64,000 nt of DNA from Brassica napus. Taxonomy: Eukaryota; Streptophyta; Magnoliopsida; Brassicales; Brassicaceae. Both the position numbers and the translations under genes were made by a program. The stretch spans positions 220,770 to 284,769 of the forward strand of contig NW_026015102.1 of the NCBI RefSeq assembly GCF_020379485.1, in the 5' to 3' direction. Shown piece by piece: positions 11,571 to 23,600 of this stretch. Below the pieces are notes generated by a model. It had not been told where the DNA came from. It made no database searches and was given only the letters and a program-made list of their open reading frames with translations. Position 1 is the stretch's first letter. Every line of letters begins with the position of its first letter.

Positions 11571-14500
11571 ATGGAACATGGGATGAACATGAGGATGAAG
11601 GTAGCGGTTACTTTCAAAGGTAGCAACTACCTTGTGTGGTCTCGGATGGTGAAGACTGCGGTGGGAAGTAAGGGTTTGTGGGGGCACATCACAACAGGGG
11701 AGGCTCCGAAACTCATTACTCAGGGAGGAGATCAAGAAGAGGTCTCCAATGAAGCGGCTGTGGAGAAATGGCAACAAGAAGACATGCTGGTGATGACGGT
11801 TCTACACGCATCCTTGGACCCAGCTATCTTGGATGCCTACAGCTACTGTGAATCAGCCAAGGAGCTGTGGGACACGCTGAAGAAGGTGTATGGGAACACT
11901 TCCAACCTCAGCCGTGTGTTTGAAGTGAAGCTAGCGATCAACCGTCTTGCACAAGAGGACATGGAGTTCACTAAGCACTTGGGGAGGTTCAGGTCCTTAT
12001 GGTCAGAGCTGGAGATGCTGAGGCCGAGCACAACTGATCCAGATCAGCTGAATGAGAGGCGCGAGCAAGACAAGGTCTTTGGGCTGCTTCTCACACTGAA
12101 CCCGGCCTACACCCAGCTCATCCAGCACATGTTAAGGTCAGACAAGCTTCCGGACCTTGAGGAGGTGTGTGCACAAATCCAAAGGGAGCAGGGATCCATG
12201 GGTTTGTTTGGAGGAAAGGGGGAGCTCTCTCTTGCCAATCAAGCAGCTCATGAGGATTCAACCGAGGCTCCACAAGCAAACAAGGCATCTCACGGGAAGT
12301 ACGAGGACAGGAAGTTCAATGGCAACTGTGATCATTGCAAGAAGCATGGTCATAAGAAGAGCCAATGCTGGATACTGCACCCACACCTCAAGCCGGCCAA
12401 GTTCATGAAGGAGCGTGAGGGAAGGGCAAATGTGACTGAAGGTTCAAGCGGAGCTGGCACCAGCAAGATCAGTGAAGTGGATGGGCTTGGAGGCAATGAT
12501 GGGAATGGGAAGTCTCTGGTGGCTTACACAGGCGCCTCAAGCTCCCGCAGCAATGATGACTACATCAAGAGATCAGACCTTGATGCCCTCTTCAAAATGC
12601 TAAAGGAAAACGGTAACACTTACGGTTATTCCTTTGGAGCTTCTATGATTGCATATAAGGATGATCACTTGATTAGAGAACTAGTAGAACGGTTAGAAGC
12701 TAGGAATGAGTATAGGCATGCTTACATTGCTAGAACTGATAAGATGCATTCATCACTTAGTAATCTATGCCATAATGCTAAACGAGTAGGTAAACCATTG
12801 ATTGTTGATTCTGGTGCATCACATCATATGATAAGTGATGAAAACTTGATTAAGGATATAGAACCTACACATGGGCATGTGATGATAGCAAATGGGGATA
12901 AGATACCCATTAGAGGAATAGGAAAGCTTAAGCTGTTTAACAAAGAATCTAGAGCTTTTTACATGCCTGAATTCACATCAAACCTATTATCAGTGAAGAA
13001 ATGTACTAATGATTTACAATGCAATGTTATCTTTAGTCCTAATGATGTGAAGTTTCAGGATATTGAGAGCAGCAGATTGATTGGGAAAGGGGTGACTAAG
13101 GGAGATCTCTATATGCTTGAAGAACTCACTTCTGTTCCTGATTATAGTTGCTCGTTTACTTCTGCTTCTTTGTTGAATAAAAATGCATTGTGGCATGCTA
13201 GAGTAGGACACCCTCATGTTAAAGCTTTGAACTTAATGGTACCAGGTGTTGTGTTTGAGAATAAGGATTGTGAAGCTTGCATTTTAGGCAAGCATTGTAG
13301 AACTGTGTTTCAAAAGTCTACTACTGTTTATGATAATTGCTTTGATCTAATTCATTCAGATGTATGGACTGCCCCTTGCTTATCTAGAGATAGTTATAAG
13401 TATTTTGTCACATTCATTGATGAAAAATCCAAATACACCTGGTTAACCTTAATTCAGACCAAAGATAGGGTACTTGATGCATTTAGGAACTTTCAAACTT
13501 ATGTAACTAACCATTATCATGCTAAGATTAAAATTTTGAGATCAGATAATGGAGGAGAGTACACGAGTCATGCATTCAAGCAACACCTATCACAACATGG
13601 GATCCTACATCAAACAAGCTGTCCTTATACTCCACAGCAAAATGGAGTGGCTGAGAGGAAGAATAGGCATCTCATGGAAGTGGCAAGGTCACTTATGTTT
13701 CAGAGTAATGTTCCAAAGAGATTTTGGAGTGATGCGGTTGCCACTGCTTGTTACCTGATAAACAGAACTCCAACCAAAGTTCTGAATGAGAAGGCTCCAT
13801 TTGAAGTTCTGAACAGGTACAAGCCAGCTCTTGATTACTTGCGAGTCTTTGGATGCCTATGCTTTGTCCTCAAACCAGGAGAGATGATCAACAAGCTAGA
13901 AGCAAGAAGCACTAAGGCTGTGTTCATAGGATACTCAGCTACACAGAAAGGATACAAATGCTATGATCCTATAGCAAGGAGAGTTCTTGTATCTAGAGAT
14001 GTGAAGTTCTTGGAAGATAGAGGATACTATGAAGAAAAGAATCAAGAAGACCTGAAGGACTTAACATCAGACAAGGCCACCACCTTGCGGATCATTCTTG
14101 AAGGTCTTGGAATCAGTACATCCCAGGATCCGAGGAATCACGCAACTACACCTCCTGAAGTTGGTTCACCATCCCACCTTGATCATGAGGGAGGAGAGGA
14201 GCATGAGGAGCCTATGCAAGAGGCCAACCAAGATGAAGGAGGAGTAGAGAATGAAGGAGAAGAGAGCATAGGCTCGGATGGTCATGGACATGATCATGGT
14301 GTGACACAAACACCTTCTCAAGATGAAGTGGTAGAAGAACAACAGGAAGAAGAACCAGTTGTGCAGCCACTAAGAAGGAGTACAAGGATAAGGAAGGATC
14401 CTTCCAGTTGGGTAAACACGAGAGTGTACTACAATGCCCAAGCTGTGGAGCATCCTTCTCAAGCCGTGTGCTCCTTTGCTCAATATCCAGAAGCACATTG

Positions 14501-16085
14501 CGCGTTCATGGTAAACTTGGATGAGAATCACATCCCAAGAAGCTATGAAGAAGCAATGAAAGATAAAGAATGGAAGGAATCAGTTGGAGATGAGGCAGGA
14601 GCGATGATCAAGAATGATACATGGTATGAGAGTGAGTTACCAAAAGGGAAGAAGGCTGTGACTAGTAGATGGATATTCACAATCAAGTACAAAGCGGATG
14701 GAAAGGTTGAGAGGAAGAAGTCAAGACTAGTTGCAAGAGGGTTCACTCAAACTTATGGAGAAGATTACATAGAAACCTTTGCACCAGTAGCTAAACTCCA
14801 CACAATCCGGATTGTACTAAGCTTGGCTGTGAATCTTGGATGGGGGTTATGGCAAATGGATGTGAAGAATGCGTTTCTACAAGGTGAACTTGAGGATGAA
14901 GTGTATATGCATCCACCTCCAGGCCTTGAACACTTAGTAAAGAGTGGGAATGTACTGAGATTGAAGAAAGCCATCTATGGACTGAAGCAATCACCAAGGG
15001 CTTGGTACAACAAGTTGAGCACTACTCTGAATGGCCGAGGCTTCAAGAAGTCTGAACTAGATCACACTCTCTTCACTCTCACGACTCCCTCAGGTATGAT
15101 TGCTCTCCTTGTGTATGTTGATGATATCATTATCACAGGGAGTGATAAGGAAGGTATCATAGCAACCAAGGAGTTTCTTAAATCCATGTTTGAGATTAAA
15201 GACTTGGGAGAAATGAAATACTTCCTTGGAATTGAGATATGTAGATCCAAGGAAGGTTTGTTCATGTCCCAAAGGAAATATACACTTGATCTTTTGAAAG
15301 GTGCAGGTGCTTATGGAGGCAAGACAGCAAGGATGCCTATGGAGGATGGCTACAAAGTCCCACGAGAGGGGGAGATTGAAGACAGCAAACCTTATCAGGA
15401 TCCTAAACTCTATAGAAAACTAGTTGGCAAATTGATTTATCTTACTATAACTAGACCTGACATCTGCTTTGCTGTGAATCAGGTGAGTCAACACATGCAA
15501 GTGCCTAAGGAACATCACTGGCACATGGTGGAGAGGATCTTGATGTATCTCAACGGCTCACCTGATCAAGGAGTATGGATGGGCTGCAATGGAAGCACTG
15601 AAGTGGTGGGATATTGTGATGCGGATTGGGCTGGTGATAGAGCAGACAGGAGATCAACCACAGGCTATTGCACATTCATTGGAGGCAACTTGGTGACTTG
15701 GAAGAGCAAGAAGCAGAAGGTAGTGTCATGTTCAAGTGCAGAAGCCGAGTATAGAGCCATGCTGAAGCTCACCAACGAGTTGGTATGGATCAAAGGCATC
15801 TTGAAGCACTTGGAGATCGATCAAGCAACTCCAATGACAATGCATTGTGACAATCAAGCTGCCATCCACATTGCATCCAACTCGGTGTTTCATGAGAGGA
15901 CCAAGCACATTGAAGTTGATTGTCACAAGGTGAGGCAGATGATTGTGCTAGGGGTGATCTTGCCATGTTACACAAGGAGTGAAGATCAGCTAGCGGATGT
16001 GTTCACCAAGGCTGCAAGACAGAAGACAATGGAGTCCATTCACATCAGGTTGGGCCTCATTGATCTTGGGAAGAGAAGGAGCTAA
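11571..16085 (+). CDS. Copia gag-pol polyprotein, intact, 1504 aa
   Basis: This is the capsid and replication polyprotein of copia-1, expected to be cleaved by its own protease and to act in cytoplasmic particles before nuclear integration. Gag fills about residues 1-250 and ends in a CCHC knuckle (C253, C256, H261, C266). The protease motif IVDSGASHH has its aspartate at D413. A GAG-pre-integrase zinc region spans about 539-575 (ALWHARVGH, CEACILGKH). The integrase triad is D597, D659 and E695 with a D-X35-E spacing. An acidic linker follows at about 870-945. Reverse transcriptase begins near 990, with D1097 and YVDD at 1182-1185. RNase H shows D1350, E1391 and D1427. No stop or frameshift interrupts the frame, and the length is normal for a full copia polyprotein. 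The first ATG is used; M5, M7 and M9 are alternatives. The closest relative in the window is the broken copia-2 at 58202-60696. Confidence 0.96.
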   Translation: MEHGMNMRMKVAVTFKGSNYLVWSRMVKTAVGSKGLWGHITTGEAPKLITQGGDQEEVSNEAAVEKWQQEDMLVMTVLHASLDPAILDAYSYCESAKELWDTLKKVYGNTSNLSRVFEVKLAINRLAQEDMEFTKHLGRFRSLWSELEMLRPSTTDPDQLNERREQDKVFGLLLTLNPAYTQLIQHMLRSDKLPDLEEVCAQIQREQGSMGLFGGKGELSLANQAAHEDSTEAPQANKASHGKYEDRKFNGNCDHCKKHGHKKSQCWILHPHLKPAKFMKEREGRANVTEGSSGAGTSKISEVDGLGGNDGNGKSLVAYTGASSSRSNDDYIKRSDLDALFKMLKENGNTYGYSFGASMIAYKDDHLIRELVERLEARNEYRHAYIARTDKMHSSLSNLCHNAKRVGKPLIVDSGASHHMISDENLIKDIEPTHGHVMIANGDKIPIRGIGKLKLFNKESRAFYMPEFTSNLLSVKKCTNDLQCNVIFSPNDVKFQDIESSRLIGKGVTKGDLYMLEELTSVPDYSCSFTSASLLNKNALWHARVGHPHVKALNLMVPGVVFENKDCEACILGKHCRTVFQKSTTVYDNCFDLIHSDVWTAPCLSRDSYKYFVTFIDEKSKYTWLTLIQTKDRVLDAFRNFQTYVTNHYHAKIKILRSDNGGEYTSHAFKQHLSQHGILHQTSCPYTPQQNGVAERKNRHLMEVARSLMFQSNVPKRFWSDAVATACYLINRTPTKVLNEKAPFEVLNRYKPALDYLRVFGCLCFVLKPGEMINKLEARSTKAVFIGYSATQKGYKCYDPIARRVLVSRDVKFLEDRGYYEEKNQEDLKDLTSDKATTLRIILEGLGISTSQDPRNHATTPPEVGSPSHLDHEGGEEHEEPMQEANQDEGGVENEGEESIGSDGHGHDHGVTQTPSQDEVVEEQQEEEPVVQPLRRSTRIRKDPSSWVNTRVYYNAQAVEHPSQAVCSFAQYPEAHCAFMVNLDENHIPRSYEEAMKDKEWKESVGDEAGAMIKNDTWYESELPKGKKAVTSRWIFTIKYKADGKVERKKSRLVARGFTQTYGEDYIETFAPVAKLHTIRIVLSLAVNLGWGLWQMDVKNAFLQGELEDEVYMHPPPGLEHLVKSGNVLRLKKAIYGLKQSPRAWYNKLSTTLNGRGFKKSELDHTLFTLTTPSGMIALLVYVDDIIITGSDKEGIIATKEFLKSMFEIKDLGEMKYFLGIEICRSKEGLFMSQRKYTLDLLKGAGAYGGKTARMPMEDGYKVPREGEIEDSKPYQDPKLYRKLVGKLIYLTITRPDICFAVNQVSQHMQVPKEHHWHMVERILMYLNGSPDQGVWMGCNGSTEVVGYCDADWAGDRADRRSTTGYCTFIGGNLVTWKSKKQKVVSCSSAEAEYRAMLKLTNELVWIKGILKHLEIDQATPMTMHCDNQAAIHIASNSVFHERTKHIEVDCHKVRQMIVLGVILPCYTRSEDQLADVFTKAARQKTMESIHIRLGLIDLGKRRS

Positions 16086-16216
16086 TCCCCTTAGCTGCAA
16101 GGTCTTTACTCTTTTTCCCTCATCAAAGTTTTATCCCATTGGGTTTTCTTTGGTGAGGTTTTTAATGAGGAAGATCTTGTGGCTGTCCAAGCTTAGACTT
16201 ATACAAAGCTAAGCTT

Positions 16217-16225
16217 GAGGGGGAG
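16217..16225 (+). other. Polypurine tract of copia-1
   Basis: GAGGGGGAG directly precedes the TG of the 3' LTR, the normal place for plus-strand priming. The 131 bases between the stop codon and this tract are noncoding 3' leader. Confidence 0.88.
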
Positions 16226-16830
16226 TGTTGAGTTGAGCTGAATATATATGTATGAAGAGCTAAGGAGTTGAAGAGGAAGGAGATGAGGAAGCTTGAGAGA
16301 GTTTAGGGAGAGCATGGTACGGACGTCCGTACAAGGCCGTACAAGCCGTACAGTCCGTACCATCCAGCATCGACCAAGACTTACCTTGCATCAGCCAAGT
16401 AACACGGTAACTAAGGTAAAGGGAAGGAACTTACCTTGAGGCATCAGACCGTTTAGGGATAAGGTAGAGCGCGCCTTGACAGGCTGGAACAGCTGGAAAG
16501 GCAAGAGCATCTCGGTCCAAGATGCCAGATACTCCGCGCATGTGGAGAAGCTAATTGGCTAGTCCAAATGAGCTTATCCTCTCCTGATTGACCTCACATG
16601 CTTTAGTCTTCTCTTGATTTCGAAAACCCTTGTATGCTCTCTCTATATATTGTAACTCATCAACCCTAATGAAGATTATGCAGTTTGAGTCTCTCTAATC
16701 TCTTAGACACTATGCTTTTCTCTTAGACACTAAACGGCTCTATCTAGTCTCCTAATCTTTCACAAACTTCTCTTAATCACTTCCTAAACACTCTCTTTAT
16801 TCTGTTTACTCTAAGGATCTCTTAATCTCA
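16226..16830 (+). repeat. 3' LTR of copia-1
   Basis: It is 605 bp, the same length as the 5' copy, with the differences listed there. It ends tctca followed by ta, so the border is uncertain by two bases. The next sequence is satellite starting gaatcgcgatg, which shares no 5-bp duplication with the left flank. Confidence 0.93.
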
Positions 16831-16953
16831 TAGAATCGCGATGTAAGAAGCTTGATTTTGATATATAAAGTAATGGAGAATCACTAGGAAGTTGAATAAA
16901 TCTCATAGGAGTTAGGATGAAGAAGCTATCCCACTTTCAAATCAGGTGATCCC
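16831..16953. repeat. Partial satellite monomer between copia-1 and the hAT-like insert
   Basis: About 121 bp of monomer run from gaatcgcgatg to gtgatccc. It carries the subfamily-B bases gtaAtgg, caCTagg and aagTtg plus a private atatataaag. It belongs with the array to the right, not with array A to the left. Confidence 0.9.
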
Positions 16954-17604
16954 TGGGTTTTAAATTGCGTGTGGCGAGCCAACGCGATTAGGGGCTCGAC
17001 TCTCGCCAAGCGCCATGGCGAGGCAAGTCGATCGCCATGTGTAACACATTTAAAACGGTGTTTTTTTTATTATAACTCCATGTTATGACATGGCAATAGC
17101 AAAAACACAGTAAAAGGAGAAAATTAAAACAACAATTCATTGAGTTGTTGGATGATCCTCCGGTCTCATACATAGTAGAAGTTCAAGTAGAAGAGAAGAA
17201 TATGAGACTAGGGAAGAAGAATGATGCGAGAGGAGAATAGAGGTTTGCTTGATAGGAGAAATAGTATATGAGAACAGAGAACTAACCGAGAAAGAAAAGA
17301 GCTAGGGAGAGATTGTAAGCCGTGAATAGAGAAGAATAATATCAAAGAAAGAGCTGATGAAAACTTTAGGGAATTATCATATAGTAGACTGAGTTAGGGT
17401 TTGTTGATAGATTATATTAGACGGCAAAGCTTCATGGTAAAAGGGCCTCGGTTTAATAACCTAAATCTGTACAAACCAAGTTGGTTTGTCTAAAATCAAT
17501 GAAGCTTCGCTATAGGCGCTTAGGAACTACTACTAAAGCGTTCAATAGCGATCGCTATGTGTACATCGCTTGGCTTTGAGGTGATGAAGCGACGAGGTCA
17601 CGCT
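16954..17604. mobile_element. Non-autonomous DNA transposon-like insertion (hAT-like ends)
   Basis: About 650 bp of unrelated sequence splits a monomer. The left end, tgggttttaaattgcg, followed by GC-rich CGCC/GGCG runs, resembles the ends of plant hAT-type elements. Subterminal inverted segments are visible: GCCAAGCG at 17005-17012 is matched by CGCTTGGC at 17567-17574, and further cgatcgc/gcgatcgc pieces flank both. The middle is purine-rich and has no credible coding frame. The right border is blurred: a diverged satellite piece with an internal ccatggcga change (about 17605-17650) repeats about 50 bp of the left flank. The 8-bp gtgatccc occurs on both sides and could be a target duplication. 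A short inserted genomic fragment is the alternative. Confidence 0.55.
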
Positions 17605-20600
17605 AAATCTCATAGGCCATGGCGATGAAAGCTATCCCATTTCAAATCAGGTGATCCCAGTTTTCCTGTTTGGGAATATGACAGCTTCTTTGTCATTCTA
17701 ATCAAACCAGGATGAATCGCGATGTAAGAAGCTTGATTTTGATACATAAAGTAATGGAGAATCACTAGGAAGTTGAATAAATCTCATAGGAGTTAGGATG
17801 AAGAAGCTATCCCACTTTCAAATCAGGTGATCCCAGTTTTCCTGTTTAGGAATATGACAGCTTCTTTGTCATTCTAATCAAACCAGGATGAATCGCGATG
17901 TAAGAAGCTTGATTTTGATACATAAAGTAATGGAGAATCACTAGGAAGTTGAATAAATCTCATAGGAGTTAGGATGAAGAAGCTATCCCACTTTCAAATC
18001 AGGTGATCCCAGTTTTCCTGTTTGGGAATAGGACTTCTTTGTCATTCTAATCAAACCAGGATGAATCGCGATGTAAGAAGCTTGATTTTGATACATAAAG
18101 TAATGGAGAATCACTAGGAAGTTGAATAAATCTCATAGGAGTTAGGATGAAGAAGCTATCCCACTTTCAAATCAGGTGATCCCAGTTTTCCTGTTTGGGA
18201 ATATGACAGCTTCTTTGTCATTCTAATCAAACCAGGATGAATCGCGATGTAAGAAGCTTGATTTTGATACATAAAGTAATGGAGAATCACTAGGAAGTTG
18301 AATAAATCTCATAGGAGTTAGGATGAAGAAGCTATCCCACTTTCAAATCAGGTGATCCCAGTTTTCCTGTTTGGGAATATGACAGCTTCCTTGTCATTCT
18401 AATCAAACCAGGATGAATCGCGATGTAAGAAGCTTGATTTTGATACATAAAGTAATGGAGAATCACTAGGAAGTTGAATAAATCTCATAGGAGTTAGGAT
18501 GAAGAAGCTATCCCACTTTCAAATCAGGTGATCCCAGTTTTCCTGTTTGGGAATATGACAGCTTCTTTGTCATTCTAATCAAACCAGGATGAATCGCGAT
18601 GTAAGAAGCTTGATTTTGATACATAAAGTAATGGAGAATCACTAGGAAGTTGAATAAATCTCATAGGAGTTAGGATGAAGAAGCTATCCCACTTTCAAAT
18701 CAGGTGATCCCAGTTTTCCTGTTTGGGAATATGACAGCTTCTTTGTCATTCTAATCAAACCAGGATGAATCGCGATGTAAGAAGCTTGATTTTGATACAT
18801 AAAGTAATGGAGAATCACTAGGAAGTTGAATAAATCTCATAGGAGTTAGGATGAAGAAGCTATCCCACTTTCAAATCAGGTGATCCCAGTTTTCCTGTTT
18901 GGGAATATGACAGCTTCTTGTCATTCTAATCAAACCAGGATGAATCGCGATGTAAGAAGCTTGATTTTGATACATAAAGTAATGGAGAATCACTAGGAAG
19001 TTGAATAAATCTCATAGGAGTTAGGATGAAGAAGCTATCCCACTTTCAAATCAGGTGATCCCAGTTTTCCTGTTTGGGAATATGACAGCTTCTTTGTCAT
19101 TCTAATCAAACCAGGATGAATCGCGATGTAAGAAGCTTGATTTTGATACATAAAGTAATGGAGAATCACTAGGAAGTTGAATAAATCTCATAGGAGTTAG
19201 GATGAAGAAGCTATCCCACTTTCAAATCAGGTGATCCCAGTTTTCCTGTTTGGGAATATGACAGCTTCTTTGTCATTCTAATCAAACCAGGATGAATCGC
19301 GATGTAAGAAGCTTGATTTTGATACATAAAGTAATGGAGAATCACTAGGAAGTTGAATAAATCTCATAGGAGTTAGGATGAAGAAGCTATCCCACTTTCA
19401 AATCAGGTGATCCCAGTTTTCTGTTTGGGAATATGACAGCTTCTTTGTCATTCTAATCAAACAGGATGAATCGCGATGTAAGAAGCTTGATTTTGATACA
19501 TAAAGTAATGGAGAATCACTAGGAAGTTGAATAAATCTCATAGGAGTTAGGATGAAGAAGCTATCCCACTTTCAAATCAGGTGATCCCAGTTTTCCTGTT
19601 TGGGAATATGACAGCTTCCTTGTCATTCTAATCAAACCAGGATGAATCGCGATGTAAGAAGCTTGATTTTGATACATAAAGTAATGGAGAATCACTAGGA
19701 AGTTGAATAAATCTCATAGGAGTTAGGATGAAGAAGCTATCCCACTTTCAAATCAGGTGATCCCAGTTTTCCTGTTTGGGAATATGACAGCTTCTTTGTC
19801 ATTCTAATCAAACCAGGATGAATCGCGATGTAAGAAGCTTGATTTTGATACATAAAGTAATGGAGAATCACTAGGAAGTTGAATAAATCTCATAGGAGTT
19901 AGGATGAAGAAGCTATCCCACTTTCAAATCAGGTGATCCCAGTTTTCCTGTTTGGGAATATGACAGCTTCTTGTCATTCTAATCAAACCAGGATGAATCG
20001 CGATGTAAGAAGCTTGATTTTGATACATAAAGTAATGGAGAATCACTAGGAAGTTGAATAAATCTCATAGGAGTTAGGATGAAGAAGCTATCCCACTTTC
20101 AAATCAGGTGATCCCAGTTTTCCTGTTTGGGAATATGACAGCTTCTTTGTCATTCTAATCAAACCAGGATGAATCGCGATGTAAGAAGCTTGATTTTGAT
20201 ACATAAAGTAATGGAGAATCACTAGGAAGTTGAATAAATCTCATAGGAGTTAGGATGAAGAAGCTATCCCACTTTCAAATCAGGTGATCCCAGTTTTCCT
20301 GTTTGGGAATATGACAGCTTCTTTGTCATTCTAATCAAACCAGGATGAATCGCGATGTAAGAAGCTTGATTTTGATACATAAAGTAATGGAGAATCACTA
20401 GGAAGTTGAATAAATCTCATAGGAGTTAGGATGAAGAAGCTATCCCACTTTCAAATCAGGTGATCCCAGTTTTCTGTTTGGGAATATGACAGCTTCTTTG
20501 TCATTCTAATCAAACCAGGATGAATCGCGATGTAAGAAGCTTGATTTTGATACATAAAGTAATGGAGAATCACTAGGAAGTTGAATAAATCTCATAGGAG

Positions 20601-23600
20601 TTAGGATGAAGAAGCTATCCCACTTTCAAATCAGGTGATCCCAGTTTTCCTGTTTGGGAATATGACAGCTTCTTTGTCATTCTAATCAAACCAGGATGAA
20701 TCGCGATGTAAGAAGCTTGATTTTGATACATAAAGTAATGGAGAATCACTAGGAAGTTGAATAAATCTCATAGGAGTTAGGATGAAGAAGCTATCCCACT
20801 TTCAAATCAGGTGATCCCAGTTTTCCTGTTTGGGAATATGACAGCTTCTTTGTCATTCTAATCAAACCAGGATGAATCGCGATGTAAGAAGCTTGATTTT
20901 GATACATAAAGTAATGGAGAATCACTAGGAAGTTGAATAAATCTCATAGGAGTTAGGATGAAGAAGCTATCCCACTTTCAAATCAGGTGATCCCAGTTTT
21001 CCTGTTTGGGAATATGACAGCTTCTTTGTCATTCTAATCAAACCAGGATGAATCGCGATGTAAGAAGCTTGATTTTGATACATAAAGTAATGGAGAATCA
21101 CTAGGAAGTTGAATAAATCTCATAGGAGTTAGGATGAAGAAGCTATCCCACTTTCAAATCAGGTGATCCCAGTTTTCCTGTTGGGAATATGACAGCTTCT
21201 TTGTCATTCTAATCAAACCAGGATGAATCGCGATGTAAGAAGCTTGATTTTGATACATAAAGTAATGGAGAATCACTAGGAAGTTGAATAAATCTCATAG
21301 GAGTTAGGATGAAGAAGCTATCCCACTTTCAAATCAGGTGATCCCAGTTTTCCTGTTTGGGAATATGACAGCTTCCTTGTCATTCTAATCAAACCAGGAT
21401 GAATCGCGATGTAAGAAGCTTGATTTTGATACATAAAGTAATGGAGAATCACTAGGAAGTTGAATAAATCTCATAGGAGTTAGGATGAAGAAGCTATCCC
21501 ACTTTCAAATCAGGTGATCCCAGTTTTCCTGTTTGGGAATATGACAGCTTCCTTGTCATTCTAATCAAACCAGGATGAATCGCGATGTAAGAAGCTTGAT
21601 TTGATACATAAAGTAATGGAGAATCACTAGGAAGTTGAATAAATCTCATAGGAGTTAGGATGAAGAAGCTATCCCACTTTCAAATCAGGTGATCCCAGTT
21701 TTCCTGTTTGGGAATATGACAGCTTCTTTGTCATTCTAATCAAACCAGGATGAATCGCGATGTAAGAAGCTTGATTTTGATACATAAAGTAATGGAGAAT
21801 CACTAGGAAGTTGAATAAATCTCATAGGAGTTAGGATGAAGAAGCTATCCCACTTTCAAATCAGGTGATCCCAGTTTTCCTGTTTGGGAATATGACAGCT
21901 TCTTGTCATTCTAATCAAACCAGGATGAATCGCGATGTAAGAAGCTTGATTTTGATACATAAAGTAATGGAGAATCACTAGGAAGTTGAATAAATCTCAT
22001 AGGAGTTAGGATGAAGAAGCTATCCCACTTTCAAATCAGGTGATCCCAGTTTTCCTGTTTGGGAATATGACAGCTTCCTTGTCATTCTAATCAAACCAGG
22101 ATGAATCGCGATGTAAGAAGCTTGATTTTGATACATAAAGTAATGGAGAATCACTAGGAAGTTGAATAAATCTCATAGGAGTTAGGATGAAGAAGCTATC
22201 CCACTTTCAAATCAGGTGATCCCAGTTTTCCTGTTTGGGAATATGACAGCTTCTTTGTCATTCTAATCAAACCAGGATGAATCGCGATGTAAGAAGCTTG
22301 ATTTTGATACATAAAGTAATGGAGAATCACTAGGAAGTTGAATAAATCTCATAGGAGTTAGGATGAAGAAGCTATCCCACTTTCAAATCAGGTGATCCCA
22401 GTTTTCCTGTTTGGGAATATGACAGCTTCCTTGTCATTCTAATCAAACCAGGATGAATCGCGATGTAAGAAGCTTGATTTTGATACATAAAGTAATGGAG
22501 AATCACTAGGAAGTTGAATAAATCTCATAGGAGTTAGGATGAAGAAGCTATCCCACTTTCAAATCAGGTGATCCCAGTTTTCTGTTTGGGAATATGACAG
22601 CTTCTTTGTCATTCTAATCAAACCAGGATGAATCGCGATGTAAGAAGCTTGATTTTGATACATAAAGTAATGGAGAATCACTAGGAAGTTGAATAAATCT
22701 CATAGGAGTTAGGATGAAGAAGCTATCCCACTTTCAAATCAGGTGATCCCAGTTTTCCTGTTTGGGAATATGACAGCTTCTTTGTCATTCTAATCAAACC
22801 AGGATGAATCGCGATGTAAGAAGCTTGATTTTGATACATAAAGTAGTGGAGAATCACTAGGAAGTTGAATAAATCTCATAGGAGTTAGGATGAAGAAGCT
22901 ATCCCACTTTCAAATCAGGTGATCCCAGTTTTCCTGTTTGGGAATATGACAGCTTCCTTGTCATTCTAATCAAACCAGGATGAATCGCGATGTAAGAAGC
23001 TTGATTTTGATACATAAAGTAATGGAGAATCACTAGGAAGTTGAATAAATCTCATAGGAGTTAGGATGAAGAAGCTATCCCACTTTCAAATCAGGTGATC
23101 CCAGTTTTCCTGTTTGGGAATATGACAGCTTCCTTGTCATTCTAATCAAACCAGGATGAATCGCGATGTAAGAAGCTTGATTTTGATACATAAAGTAATG
23201 GAGAATCACTAGGAAGTTGAATAAATCTCATAGGAGTTAGGATGAAGAAGCTATCCCACTTTCAAATCAGGTGATCCCAGTTTTCCTGTTTGGGAATATG
23301 ACAGCTTCTTTGTCATTCTAATCAAACCAGGATGAATCGCGATGTAAGAAGCTTGATTTTGATACATAAAGTAATGGAGAATCACTAGGAAGTTGAATAA
23401 ATCTCATAGGAGTTAGGATGAAGAAGCTATCCCACTTTCAAATCAGGTGATCCCAGTTTTCCTGTTTGGGAATATGACAGCTTCCTTGTCATTCTAATCA
23501 AACCAGGATGAATCGCGATGTAAGAAGCTTGATTTTGATACATAAAGTAATGGAGAATCACTAGGAAGTTGAATAAATCTCATAGGAGTTAGGATGAAGA

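Larger units (their letters stand above)
10751..16830 (+). mobile_element. Complete Ty1/copia LTR retrotransposon (copia-1)
   Basis: The element has two LTRs of 605 bp, a tRNA-iMet-type primer binding site, a single intact gag-pol frame and a polypurine tract just before the 3' LTR. The domain order protease, integrase, reverse transcriptase, RNase H defines Ty1/copia. The LTRs differ by about five substitutions and three small indels, so the insertion is fairly young. No target-site duplication is visible: the left flank ends gggaatat and the right flank starts tagaatcgcg (or gaatcgcg if the LTR ends in CTCATA). The left flank is satellite subfamily A and the right flank subfamily B. With every part present, it could be autonomous. 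Confidence 0.95.

Noticed and set aside
12157..12408. Secondary frames over copia-1 and gypsy gag-pol on both strands
   Set aside because: They are out-of-phase shadows of long polyprotein frames with clear domains and carry no motifs themselves.
16988..17173. Small minus-strand frame in the hAT-like insert
   Set aside because: It is 61 codons long, has no family motif and lies in a low-complexity, non-autonomous insert.
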